Shown: positions 17,853-30,111 of the stretch, in pieces
Numbering within the stretch: the first letter of the stretch is position 1
Layout of the letters: each line of letters starts with the position of its first letter
Assembly: GCA_028289375.1 (NCBI GenBank)
Contig: JANQQK010000008.1
Location: 62,001-126,000 of the forward strand
Reading direction: 5' to 3'
DNA from: Phycisphaerae bacterium
GTDB taxonomy: Bacteria; Planctomycetota; Phycisphaerae; UBA1845
DNA length: 64,000 bases
Notes under the pieces: model-generated
What the model was told of the DNA's origin: nothing
The model's database searches: none
Seen by the model: the letters and a program-made list of their open reading frames with translations, nothing else
Made by a program: the position numbers and the translations under genes

Positions 17853-17896
17853 GGGGTGGCGCTATAGGATCACCGAGCGACGTTGCGGGACCGTCG

Positions 17897-19123
17897 CTAC
17901 TCGCTGAGAACTTTTTCGAAGCGGTCCATGGCCCAGTCGAGTTCTTCCTTGTTGATGCTCAGCGGCGGTGCGATGCGGATGCACTGTTCGTGGGTGTCTT
18001 TGCAGAGGATGCCTTCTTCGCGGAGCTTGTAGCAGAAGTCGCGGGCAGTGCCGGAGGACTTGGGTACGTCGATGCCGGCCCACAGGCCGCGACCGTGCAC
18101 GTCCTCAACGTGCTTGCTCTTGATGGCGTTGAGGCGGTTGAACATGTGCTCGCCGAGGTCACGCGAGTTTTTCTGGTAGCAATCGGTCTTGAGAATCTCG
18201 ACGACCTTGCGGGCAATGGCGCAGGCGAGCGGGTTACCACCGAAGGTGCTGCCGTGCGAACCCGGCGTGAAGACGCTGAGAATCTCGCGACTTGAGACGA
18301 TGGCGGAGACGGGCATGACGCCGCCTCCGAGGGCTTTGCCGAGGATGTAGATGTCGGGTTTTACGTTTTCATGGTCGCAGGCGAAGGTGTGACCGGTGCG
18401 TCCGAGGCCTGACTGAATTTCGTCGGCGATGAAGAGGATGTTCTTCTCGGTGCAGACCTCGCGGACCTGGGTGAGGAATCCTTCGGGTGGCACGATGATG
18501 CCGGCTTCGCCCTGGATCGGTTCGACGAGGAAGGCGACGGTGTGGTCGTCGATGGCGTTGCGTAGTGCGTCGATGTCGCCGTAGGGGATGGACTCGAAAC
18601 CCGGCGTGAAGGGGCCGAAGTTCTCACGGCAATCAGGATCGTTGCTGAAGCTGACGATGGTGGTGGTTCGGCCGTGGAAGTTGTTGTGGCAGACGATGAT
18701 CTTGGCGGTGTCGGCGGGGACGCCCTTCTTGGTGTATCCCCAGCGGCGGGCGGTCTTGATGGCGGTTTCGACGCCCTCGGCGCCGGTGTTCATCGGGAGG
18801 ATCGCTTCCATGCCGCAAAGCTCGGCCAACTCATGTGCGAATGGACCGAGCTGGTCATTGTGGAACGCGCGGCTGGTGAGCGTGACCTTTTCGAGCTGCT
18901 CGCGGGCGGCGTTGAGAATGCCTTCGTGTCCGTGGCCGAAGTTAACGGCGGAGTAGGCGGCGAGCATGTCCATGTACTTGTGTCCATCGGCATCCTCGAC
19001 CCAGACGCCGTTGGCTTTGCTGACGACGATGGGGAGCGGGTGGTAGTTTGGCGCGGCGAACGTTTCGACCATATCGATGTGCTGTTTGCCGGTCATCTCG
19101 ATGGGGGGTGCCTGTGCGTTCAT
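17897..19123 (-). CDS. rocD: Ornithine aminotransferase
   Basis: A 408-residue class III pyridoxal-phosphate aminotransferase that moves the delta-amino group of ornithine to 2-oxoglutarate, giving glutamate semialdehyde. The N-terminal APNYHPLPIVVSKA segment and NTGAEGVETAIK near residue 122 are typical of ornithine-oxo-acid transaminases rather than acetylornithine enzymes. Asp234 (IADEIQSGLGRTG) contacts the cofactor ring and Lys263 (LGKALGGG) is the Schiff-base lysine. It heads the run rocD, zinc-ribbon protein, argF, arcC. Together these genes could split citrulline into ATP and ornithine and send ornithine to glutamate and proline. Confidence 0.92.
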   Translation of the reverse strand: MNAQAPPIEMTGKQHIDMVETFAAPNYHPLPIVVSKANGVWVEDADGHKYMDMLAAYSAVNFGHGHEGILNAAREQLEKVTLTSRAFHNDQLGPFAHELAELCGMEAILPMNTGAEGVETAIKTARRWGYTKKGVPADTAKIIVCHNNFHGRTTTIVSFSNDPDCRENFGPFTPGFESIPYGDIDALRNAIDDHTVAFLVEPIQGEAGIIVPPEGFLTQVREVCTEKNILFIADEIQSGLGRTGHTFACDHENVKPDIYILGKALGGGVMPVSAIVSSREILSVFTPGSHGSTFGGNPLACAIARKVVEILKTDCYQKNSRDLGEHMFNRLNAIKSKHVEDVHGRGLWAGIDVPKSSGTARDFCYKLREEGILCKDTHEQCIRIAPPLSINKEELDWAMDRFEKVLSE

Positions 19124-19437
19124 GAAGTAGCCTTCTCAATCTTGACGTTCGCAATGCCGACCTGCCGGAACGACCGGCGGCGGAAGGTGGTCCGAAAAGC
19201 GGACGACGATCGGTGATCGTGCGCGCACTATATGCCAAGTGTTTCGACTAAATCAACCCGTCGGGCGAGGTGGCGGGCGGGTATTTGCAGGGCCGATCCG
19301 TGCGAAAATCGACACGCCATAAAGAGTTGTTTTCCAATGGGTTACGGAAGCACTCACAGGCGGCGACGGCGAGACACTCGCGACACTGAACCGAGAACAT
19401 CTTCGGGCGTGGCGTGTGGCGACTTCTGCGCGCGAAT
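19124..19437. other. Intergenic stretch between dnaE and rocD
   Basis: No gene, tRNA or clear terminator is seen. It must contain the rocD promoter on the minus strand, but no convincing box pair was found. Confidence 0.4.
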
Positions 19438-22986
<3,549 letters not shown>

Positions 22987-23011
22987 GGGTTCAAAATTCG
23001 GTTTCGAGTGA

Positions 23012-23039
23012 ATCGTACGTCAATTGAATGCGCGGTCAA
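23012..23039 (-). promoter_or_regulatory. Possible dnaE promoter
   Basis: On the minus strand TTGACC and TACGAT are spaced by 16 bases, ending about 26 bases before the dnaE start codon. The match is moderate and the leader would be very short. Confidence 0.35.
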
Positions 23040-23125
23040 TCTGACTGGCTGTCGCGAGCGTACGATCAATGAAAACAGTGGTTGCAGCTACTGTGAAACA
23101 AATCTGATTTCTCGGATAAGTTCTG

Positions 23126-24001
23126 ATGAGCCAAGACTTTCGCTTTGATGAGGGGGAAAGTGTCGATTGCGGCTCGGCGACCGACGTGATCTCGACAGTC
23201 GACGCACGTTGCCTGAGATGTTCTTACTGCCTGAAACTGTTGCCCGTTCGCGGCCATTGTCCGGAGTGCGGATTCGCGTATGTCGTGCATGAGCCCGATC
23301 CCGATGCGGCATTTGCTTCGTACCTGAGCGTCTTTCGCCTTTGGCAACGTCTCTTCGTTCCGAGAAAACTCAGTGCCGAAGACCGTACGTTTGGTCTTGC
23401 TCCTGGGATCGTGTGTTGCGGTTTGTTCTTCGTGATCGGCCACATCGTCGTGACTCACCTGGCCGCCAGTTTCGGCTCGTCGAACCGCAGCGCTGTGAAC
23501 TTTATCACTCGGTTTGACGCGGGACGAAACGGTGTAGCGCTGCAAGTAGACGGGTTCGCACTTGTCCGGCACTTCACTTGGGCGGTGATCGCTCAAGTCC
23601 TGATGGCGATCGTGCTCCACTGCTGGTACTCATTCCGACTTTGGCGACTCGGCTGCGGAAGAAAAATTGGGCGACAGTTTTGCGCACTGGCTGTCTCAAC
23701 TGTGCCTTCGGTTCTTGCCATCCCGATCGTGGCATCCCTGGTATGGCAATACATCAATACGCGAATACGATTGCCGTACACACGATTGCCGGTGATTTCC
23801 AAGTTCATACGGTCGATTGACTTCGGCGTTGACGATATCGGAAGCTGGTGCGGAAATTCGCGTGTGTATGCCTACGAATACGCGTTCATCGGCATCGTGC
23901 TGATAACGATCCCTGTTTGCATTGCGTTCGTACGGCAACACCGACGCTTCCTGGCGGCGTTGGAATCGTCACTTCTCTCAGTTCGGTCTGATGATCAGTA
24001 A
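23126..24001 (+). CDS. Polytopic membrane protein with N-terminal zinc ribbon
   Basis: This encodes 291 residues. A zinc ribbon of the form CLRCSYCL...HCPECGF occupies about residues 29-50. Four hydrophobic segments follow (about 90-115, 150-172, 185-208, 252-272). It belongs to the same broad planctomycete ribbon type as the protein at 17439-17852, with the ribbon at the other end. I do not recognise a transporter or enzyme family. It converges on nadE with 22 bases between stops, and lies divergently from dnaE. No strong ribosome site precedes the chosen ATG, so the start is uncertain. Confidence 0.7.
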   Translation: MSQDFRFDEGESVDCGSATDVISTVDARCLRCSYCLKLLPVRGHCPECGFAYVVHEPDPDAAFASYLSVFRLWQRLFVPRKLSAEDRTFGLAPGIVCCGLFFVIGHIVVTHLAASFGSSNRSAVNFITRFDAGRNGVALQVDGFALVRHFTWAVIAQVLMAIVLHCWYSFRLWRLGCGRKIGRQFCALAVSTVPSVLAIPIVASLVWQYINTRIRLPYTRLPVISKFIRSIDFGVDDIGSWCGNSRVYAYEYAFIGIVLITIPVCIAFVRQHRRFLAALESSLLSVRSDDQ

Positions 24002-24022
24002 TCACGACCAGCTGCGACCGGT

Positions 24023-25672
24023 TCATGGGTACCTCGCGGCGATGGGCATGCGCCAGCCGCTGCCGAATGCGCGGGATGTGACCTTGAGACCCGTGGCAGC
24101 TTGTTTGCGTTTGTATTCGTTGCGGTCGACCTTGCGGATCACATCGCGAACGATCGGTTCGTCGAACCCGGCGGCGGTGATCTGTTCCACGCATTGCTGT
24201 TTTTCGACGTAGCGTTCGAGGATGGCGTCGAGCACGTCGTATTCGGGCAGGCTGTCGCTGTCGCGCTGGTTTTCGCGCAGCTCTGCCGATGGCGGTTTGG
24301 TGATCGTGCGCTCGGGGATCAGTTCGGTGTCGGCACGTTCGTTGACGTAGCGGGCCAACTGGAAGACGAGCGTTTTGGGAACGTCGCTCAGGACGGCCAA
24401 TCCGCCGCACATGTCGCCGTACATCGTGCAGTAGCCGACGGCCAGTTCGCTCTTGTTGCCGGTCGTGAGCAGCAGCCAATTGAACTTGTTGGACAACGCC
24501 ATCAGGACTGATCCGCGTGCCCGGGCCTGGATGTTCTCCTCGGTGACGTCGGCTGTGGTATCGGCGAAGTGGGTCTGGAGCACGCCTTCGGTGGCGGCGT
24601 GGATGTCTTCGATCGGGATGACGCGGTAGTCGGTGCCGAGCGCGTCGGCCAACGCCTGGGCGTCTTCGAGGCTGTGGCGACTGCTGAATCTGGAGGGCAT
24701 GGCGACGCAGTGGACGTTGTCGCGTCCGAGGGCGGCAACGGCGATGGCCGCGGTGACGGCTGAGTCGATGCCGCCAGAGACGCCGATCACGACCTGCGAG
24801 AATCCACACTTGTGGACATAGTCGCGTGTGCCGAGGACGAGGGCTTCGTAGAGCGCGGTTTCGTCGGCGGGCAGTTCGTCGATGCGCGATTCCCTTGCTT
24901 CGAGATCGACAATCAGAAAGTCCTCATCAAATGATCGCGCCTGGGCGAGCAGGTGGCCATCGGCAGCGAAGGCACCGCTGGCGCCGTCGAAGATGAGGTC
25001 GTCATTGCCGCCGACCTGATTGACGAAGACCATCGGGGTGACAGCCTGTGTCGCTTTGGCGTGGAAGAGTTGCATCCGTCGCTGCGGTTTGGCAAGAGCG
25101 AACGGTGATGCTCCGACGTTGACGAGCAGGTCGACGTTTGCGGCGGCCAGGTCCGCCACCGGGTCGACATCGTACAGTCGCCTTGAGAAGTAGAGATCAT
25201 CGGTCCAGATGTCCTCGCAGATTGTCAGTCCGAGTCGGACCGCGCGGCCGCGCAGCGCGACGCTGCAGACGCCAGGTGTTGTACCCGCATCGAAGTAACG
25301 CGATTCGTCGAACACGTCGTAGGTCGGCAGGAGTCGCTTGGCGTAGGTGTGCACGACTTGGCCGCCTGTGCAAACGGAAGCAGCGTTGTAGATACCCTTT
25401 CCGAGGGCGGCGTCGTTGAGCGCGACGTGGCCGACGATGACGGCGACGTTGGTCGAGGCGTGGGCGATATTTCGGAGGGCGTCGAGATTGCGTTCGATCA
25501 GCGTGCGTTTGAGCAGCATGTCCTTTGGCGGATAGCCCACGATCGACAGTTCCGGCAGGACGACCAGGTCTGCCTTGTGTCGCGCAGCTTCCGCGATGGC
25601 GTCGCAGATTTTCTTTTCGTTGCCACCGATGTCACCAACGACGGGGTTGATTTGTGCGAGGGCGATCTTCAT
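24023..25672 (-). CDS. nadE: Glutamine-dependent NAD+ synthetase
   Basis: This encodes 549 residues in two domains. The N-terminal nitrilase-type glutaminase has the triad Glu41 (LPELSIVGYPP), Lys112 (YAKRLLP) and Cys151 (LTICEDIW). The C-terminal ATP-pyrophosphatase domain has SGGIDS at 289-294. Ammonia released from glutamine is used to amidate nicotinic acid adenine dinucleotide in the last step of NAD synthesis. The length is typical of the two-domain bacterial form. It is divergently arranged with the small membrane protein at 25751, and an inverted repeat lies between them. Confidence 0.95.
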   Translation of the reverse strand: MKIALAQINPVVGDIGGNEKKICDAIAEAARHKADLVVLPELSIVGYPPKDMLLKRTLIERNLDALRNIAHASTNVAVIVGHVALNDAALGKGIYNAASVCTGGQVVHTYAKRLLPTYDVFDESRYFDAGTTPGVCSVALRGRAVRLGLTICEDIWTDDLYFSRRLYDVDPVADLAAANVDLLVNVGASPFALAKPQRRMQLFHAKATQAVTPMVFVNQVGGNDDLIFDGASGAFAADGHLLAQARSFDEDFLIVDLEARESRIDELPADETALYEALVLGTRDYVHKCGFSQVVIGVSGGIDSAVTAAIAVAALGRDNVHCVAMPSRFSSRHSLEDAQALADALGTDYRVIPIEDIHAATEGVLQTHFADTTADVTEENIQARARGSVLMALSNKFNWLLLTTGNKSELAVGYCTMYGDMCGGLAVLSDVPKTLVFQLARYVNERADTELIPERTITKPPSAELRENQRDSDSLPEYDVLDAILERYVEKQQCVEQITAAGFDEPIVRDVIRKVDRNEYKRKQAATGLKVTSRAFGSGWRMPIAARYP

Positions 25673-25692
25673 CTACGGTATCATAGACGCGT

Positions 25693-25704
25693 GTGAATGT
25701 TCAC
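25693..25704. promoter_or_regulatory. Inverted repeat in the nadE divergent region
   Basis: GTGAA-TG-TTCAC is a perfect five-base dyad with a two-base centre, partly extended on both sides. It lies 20 bases upstream of nadE. A regulator site is possible but unproven. Confidence 0.3.
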
Positions 25705-25750
25705 GCACGCCTCTGCCGACGATGCGTCATTGACTCTAGAATATCAGCGG

Positions 25751-26209
25751 ATGCCAACAGACGAAAACAAGATCAACAAAGCAGACAAACCAACGGTGAC
25801 GACGTTGTCTGTCGCGTTGCAGCAACGGCGGCAGGCGTTCGTGATGTCGCTGATGTGGGGCCTGCCGATTGTCATGCTCGAGTTGCTTGGTCCGGTGCTG
25901 CAATCGAGCGACCCCGGCGCGCATGTGTGGTGGCGTGTGATGCAGGGGTTATTGTGCGGGATGGTGCTCTATTCGCCGGCGGGCGGTCCGTTGCTGGCAG
26001 AGGGGGTGGTGGCGATGCGGGCAGGCTCGCCGTCGGCGGCAACGCTACTGGCCGCTGCGGTGCTCTTGCTGTTCGCCATGAGCGTGCTGGCCATTGTGAT
26101 ACCAGCCTTGCGGACGAATGGCTTCTGGCTGATCGCGGCGCTGCTTGCGGTGGTGCAGTACGTGTTGCTTCGGCGTGCGCAGCGTACACTGGATGCCGCC
26201 CGTGCTTGA
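25751..26209 (+). CDS. Small hypothetical membrane protein
   Basis: This encodes 152 residues with the start at 25751; an upstream ATG at 25697 would add 18 residues but overlaps the inverted repeat. Four hydrophobic segments are visible (about 35-50, 65-82, 95-115, 120-140), with a positively charged N terminus and an Arg-rich end. No motif is recognised. It is followed 31 bases later by a lipoprotein gene on the same strand and may be co-transcribed with it. Confidence 0.6.
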   Translation: MPTDENKINKADKPTVTTLSVALQQRRQAFVMSLMWGLPIVMLELLGPVLQSSDPGAHVWWRVMQGLLCGMVLYSPAGGPLLAEGVVAMRAGSPSAATLLAAAVLLLFAMSVLAIVIPALRTNGFWLIAALLAVVQYVLLRRAQRTLDAARA

Positions 26210-26240
26210 TCGGTCACCCGTTTGATCCTACCGTCAGAGT

Positions 26241-27599
26241 ATGATGATGCGACAAAATTCAGGCTTCACCGTGACGTTTCGCTTCTCCCTCGTGGCGACC
26301 ATGCTCCTTGGATTGGCTGCGTGCGTGCCGATGACACCCGCACCGCCTGATGACGGCATGCCGCCGACCGACGAGATGCCCGACGATGGCATGAACGTCG
26401 GCGACGACATGGATGGCGATATGCCCATGGACGGGGACGATACTGACGATGTCAACGATGGCGCCCCGGACGGTTCGATTCTGATCGACTTTGCGCGACA
26501 GACGATCGACGACACGATCCTGCGTGGTCAATCCGTGCGCATGGGCGACGTGGATGTCGACGGCGATGTCGACATCGTCGTGGCTTCGTCATTGCTCGAT
26601 GCGGTGATTCTGTATGTCAACGGCGGCGACGGCCAGAGCTTCACGCGGGTCAACGTGTCAGGTGATGGCACTCTGGTGGCCGCCGACATGGTGATCATCG
26701 ATGTCGATCTGGACGGTGACGGCGACATTGTGGCCATCGAGCAATTCAGCAGAGCATCCGGAACGAACTCAGCCGGGCGCGTCGTGCTGTTTCGCAATCC
26801 GGGGACGCCAACCGGACCGTGGTCATTCGAGGCGCTCACCGAATCGAACATCGCCGGACCATCGGTGATCACGGCGGCGCCGCTATCGGGAAGTGGCCGA
26901 TCCGACCTGGTCGTCGGCACGAACGGCGGGGTCGGAACCGTGGCAAGTCTGTTGTACCTGGTCAACCTTGGGGGCACATTCGACGCGCCGATCTCCATTG
27001 ATGCCGATCCGGGCACAATCACCGCGATGCTGGCACACGACGTGGATGCGGACGGGCTGACGGATCTGATCGTGGTCAGTCGCTCGACAGGCGAAGTTCG
27101 CTGGTACAAGCAATTCGCACCGATCGGGCAGGCAACACTGCCATCTTTCGCGCCGTTTCTGATCGCACCGGTCGACGGTCCGAACGACATCGCGTTGGGG
27201 CAGTTTGATGATGATGCGGCGTTGGAACTGGTGGTCGCCACGGCAGACGCATCAAGCGGGTTGATCCTGTTGTTCGATCCGCCGGCCAACCCGCAGGCTC
27301 CATGGACGCGTAACACGATCGATCCGGCGTTCGGGGTCGGGCAGAACAGCCGCGTTGTGGCGGGCGACTTCAATCAGGATGGATTCACCGAGATTGCGGC
27401 GCTGAGCAACGAGTTGGGCGTGCTGCAACTTTACACCAACAGCCGTGATGGATTCGTGAGATCGACGTTGGCGGAGATCGTGGGGTTGTTCGACATCGAG
27501 GTGGCCAACCTGACCGACGACCGTCGGCCTGACCTGATGGTCACGACGTTGGACGGCGGTCTCTTCGATACGGTCACGGTCTTCCGGAACACACCGTAA
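26241..27599 (+). CDS. Lipoprotein with FG-GAP/VCBS-type propeller repeats
   Basis: This encodes 452 residues. The signal peptide ends in the lipobox LAAC near residue 28. A Met/Asp/Pro-rich low-complexity linker (about 32-72) follows. The rest contains several repeats with Asp-rich loops such as DVDVDGDVDIVVAS, DVDLDGDGDIVA, DVDADGLTDLIVVS and DFNQDGFTEIAALS, the calcium-binding loops of FG-GAP/VCBS beta-propellers. The product should sit on the periplasmic or outer face as a ligand-binding or structural propeller. The gene ends eight bases from the convergent DUF481 gene with no visible terminator. Confidence 0.82.
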   Translation: MMMRQNSGFTVTFRFSLVATMLLGLAACVPMTPAPPDDGMPPTDEMPDDGMNVGDDMDGDMPMDGDDTDDVNDGAPDGSILIDFARQTIDDTILRGQSVRMGDVDVDGDVDIVVASSLLDAVILYVNGGDGQSFTRVNVSGDGTLVAADMVIIDVDLDGDGDIVAIEQFSRASGTNSAGRVVLFRNPGTPTGPWSFEALTESNIAGPSVITAAPLSGSGRSDLVVGTNGGVGTVASLLYLVNLGGTFDAPISIDADPGTITAMLAHDVDADGLTDLIVVSRSTGEVRWYKQFAPIGQATLPSFAPFLIAPVDGPNDIALGQFDDDAALELVVATADASSGLILLFDPPANPQAPWTRNTIDPAFGVGQNSRVVAGDFNQDGFTEIAALSNELGVLQLYTNSRDGFVRSTLAEIVGLFDIEVANLTDDRRPDLMVTTLDGGLFDTVTVFRNTP

Positions 27600-27606
27600 G
27601 ACACGG

Positions 27607-28707
27607 TTAGCTGTCGAGGAACTTGAACACGAGGTTCGCGTAGTAGGTGTTGTCCAGCCGATCGTTGCCCTGCACCGGTCGCGAGTTGTACTCGTTGCGG
27701 ATACCGAATTTCAGGCTGAAACGCTCGTCCTTGAGCGGCACGAGCATGGCTGTATCGAGGAACAAGCGGTAATCAGCGAAGTCATCCCATGCGGGATTCC
27801 ACGTGGTGGTATGCGTGAACTGTGCCCACGTCGCAATGTCGAGTCGATAATCAAAGCCAAGCTCGATAATGGCGTCGTCGCGTGAGTTACCGTCATCAAA
27901 CGACTCATGCCGGTAACCCAGACCTGCGCGGGGCTTCAACTCGTGGCCCTCTTCCTTGATCAACCAATACCCCAGACCCGTCGCGGCTGTGACACGAAGG
28001 TCGAGATCCTCAAACTCGTCAAACTCCAGTTCGGTACGGGCGAACCATGAGAGCCTTTCGGTGACGTCGAGATCGTAACGAATACCACCGCGATACTCAT
28101 TCTCAGTCCGCACGTCGAATTGTTCACCAAAATCGGCGGCCAGATAGAAATGCAGCAGGTCTTCGTCCGTCTTGCGTTTGAGATCGAACCGTCCGCGTGC
28201 TTCGAGGCGATCGGTGTTACCTTCGGTCGCGAGGATTCCCGCTTCCAAAGCAGCCGACCACTTCGGTGTCAGCGCGGCGATGCGTTCGTCCATTTCCTTC
28301 TCGTAGGCGGCGCGGGCATCTTCCGCCTGCTTGCGAACCATGATCACTTCGGGGCTTTCCTCGCCCTGCGGCCAGATCGACGTCACCTTGTCGGTGTCGA
28401 CTTCGATCTCACCGATGGCGGTTTTGATCATGGAGGCGTTTTCCTTCGGTGTGATGCCAACGGTACCGACGAGACGATCGCCCGACTCGAATTCGAGATT
28501 GACGTTGCCCTCGATCTCCATGCCGGTGATCTGGAGCGCATCAAGCTCGATCGTTCCGGCAATGCTCGTCTCAAGAACGAGTCGGCCATCGTGAAGTCGA
28601 ACGACCTTGCCGACAAGACGGCTGCCGTCGGCTGTGGTGACGACATCGGCGCGGGCAGTGCCCATCAGCAGAACACCCGCACAGCACATGATTTGTAGCG
28701 TTTTCAT
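27607..28707 (-). CDS. DUF481 (YdiY-like) outer-membrane beta-barrel protein
   Basis: About 366 residues. The start at 28707 is preferred, with GGGTGG just upstream and a signal peptide of 20 residues (ending ARA/D). A small beta domain (about 20-110) has repeats like DGSRLVGKVVRLHDGRLVLET and GDRLVGTV. A short coiled coil with Lys/Glu/Ala (about 118-140) leads to the C-terminal barrel of about 220 residues: WSAALEAGILATEGNTD, GGIRYDLDVTERL, GLGYRHESFDDG and a last strand ending in FKFLDS. This matches the DUF481 salt-induced outer-membrane protein family. Its function is not known. Confidence 0.85.
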   Translation of the reverse strand: MKTLQIMCCAGVLLMGTARADVVTTADGSRLVGKVVRLHDGRLVLETSIAGTIELDALQITGMEIEGNVNLEFESGDRLVGTVGITPKENASMIKTAIGEIEVDTDKVTSIWPQGEESPEVIMVRKQAEDARAAYEKEMDERIAALTPKWSAALEAGILATEGNTDRLEARGRFDLKRKTDEDLLHFYLAADFGEQFDVRTENEYRGGIRYDLDVTERLSWFARTELEFDEFEDLDLRVTAATGLGYWLIKEEGHELKPRAGLGYRHESFDDGNSRDDAIIELGFDYRLDIATWAQFTHTTTWNPAWDDFADYRLFLDTAMLVPLKDERFSLKFGIRNEYNSRPVQGNDRLDNTYYANLVFKFLDS

Positions 28708-28772
28708 TCCACCCGCCAACCTGCCACACCGGCGCACGCCACGCCGATGCGACTCAAAGGAACTGCGTTTGT

Positions 28773-29018
28773 CTAGTTGTCGTCGCGATCGTCGATTGCG
28801 TCGAACGCGGTGTTGACCCCTTCGGTGACGAAGATGTCAATCGGGGTGATGATGGCTTCACGGATCAGGCCGACCAGAACATCGCGGATGTCCACGGTTG
28901 CGGCAGACGCCACCGTGATCTCGCTCAGGTCCAGTCTGCACCCGCCAAATTGCAGTGCCATCGCTCCGGCACACACACTGAGAATGCCACGTTGAACTTT
29001 CCGTTTCATCGCTCGCAT
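28773..29018 (-). CDS. Small predicted lipoprotein
   Basis: This encodes 81 residues. The basic start MRAMKRKVQRG is followed by a hydrophobic stretch ending in FGGC near residue 27, compatible with lipid attachment. The mature part is short and hydrophobic (VRDVLVGLIREAII-like pattern, then FVTEGVNTAFDAI) with an acidic end. GAGGAG lies nine bases before the start. It resembles in size and layout the 59-residue protein at 58963-59142. It lies about 65 bases upstream of the DUF481 gene on the same strand, so the two may be co-transcribed. Confidence 0.7.
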   Translation of the reverse strand: MRAMKRKVQRGILSVCAGAMALQFGGCRLDLSEITVASAATVDIRDVLVGLIREAIITPIDIFVTEGVNTAFDAIDDRDDN

Positions 29019-29223
29019 GGAAGTCGTCTCCTCTGGCTGACGTCGCAGCGGCCAGTTTGCAAACTAGCGACGCTTCATACCACTGTCAACCGAACCGATC
29101 ATGCTCGACGCGACCGATTTGAACGTATCTCAAAACAACCCGGCGATGGATTGGCGTCGGAGGTGTGTCACGGTTAATCTGGAGTTCTGAACTATCAATT
29201 TCTTCGCGAATCGGGATGAATCG

Positions 29224-29757
29224 ATGCGTGCACATTCGACGTATGTTCTAGGCGTCACGTGGTTGGCGACGACGATGTTGATGTTGTTGGGTGGATGTGC
29301 GACGTCGCAGGAATCGGACGTCGTCGAAATCAAACAGCAGACCCAACCGCAGCAGCAGCAACCACGGGAAAAACCGGTGACCCTGCGGTTTCTCATCGCA
29401 TCAGAAGCTCAGGACACCACCTTCACGCAGCCAATCAAATTCCGCAATCGCTCGTACTACGCCATGCCCAAAGCGATCGCCGACGAACGGGATGTCGTGG
29501 ACACAAAGGCCATCACGCTTCGCAACGGGCGGCCTGCGTTGCACGTGACGTTTTCGGAAGTTGCAGGCGATCACATCGTTGGCCAGACGAGTGCCAATTT
29601 GGGTCGCTACATCGCGATCACGATCAACGGGGAACCCGCAAGCGTTCCGAAAATCAGCTCGGCCGTCGGCCGCGAAGCTCACATTACCGGCGGATTCTCC
29701 ATGGAACAGGTTCAGCAATGGTCCGACGCGATGCAGCGCGCGATTGCGTCGCGCTAG
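29224..29757 (+). CDS. Lipoprotein with SecD-head-like domain
   Basis: This encodes 177 residues. The signal peptide ends in LLGGC near residue 25, and a Gln-rich linker (about 36-48) follows. Residues about 50-176 resemble the periplasmic P1 head of SecD/SecDF: PALHVTFSEVAGD, NLGRYIAITINGE, a short VGREAHITGGFS strand pair, then a terminal helix QVQQWSDAMQRAI. In SecD this segment helps pull translocated proteins outward. Here it is detached from any transporter and anchored by lipid. Family membership is by eye and the function is unknown. Confidence 0.7.
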   Translation: MRAHSTYVLGVTWLATTMLMLLGGCATSQESDVVEIKQQTQPQQQQPREKPVTLRFLIASEAQDTTFTQPIKFRNRSYYAMPKAIADERDVVDTKAITLRNGRPALHVTFSEVAGDHIVGQTSANLGRYIAITINGEPASVPKISSAVGREAHITGGFSMEQVQQWSDAMQRAIASR

Positions 29758-29915
29758 CCGACGTCGAACGCCCGCTTCACGAAAATCTGCGCTCTCCCCA
29801 TTTTTGCTGAAATCCCAATCCGAATCCCGCCGATGCAAAAGCGTCGGAAGGCGTTAACACCTCTTCGGCCAACTTGAGCAATTCGGGTTTTGAAGGCGAT
29901 GATGGGGATTCAGTG

Positions 29916-30050
29916 ATGAATCGACGGGTGGTGTTCGTACTGTTGTTCCTGGCGATCGGATGCGGATCAATGGCGGTTTGGGCGACGCAACATGCGAACG
30001 CCGCACCAGATTTCGGTGTGATCACGCGTGGCGGAACGATGCTTCGCTGA
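29916..30050 (+). CDS. Very small predicted lipoprotein or secreted peptide
   Basis: This encodes 44 residues. It starts MNRRVVFVLLFLAIGC, a compact basic-hydrophobic signal with a lipobox-like LAIGC, and leaves a mature peptide of only about 29 residues. GGGGA lies roughly nine bases before the ATG. It lies between two clear genes in an otherwise empty 350-base gap. The call rests only on the signal-like start and could be wrong. Confidence 0.4.
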   Translation: MNRRVVFVLLFLAIGCGSMAVWATQHANAAPDFGVITRGGTMLR

Positions 30051-30111
30051 CGTGGTCGGACGGGCATCTGGAACACCCGTTCTGCCTGTCACTTTCCTGC
30101 CGACAGACTCC

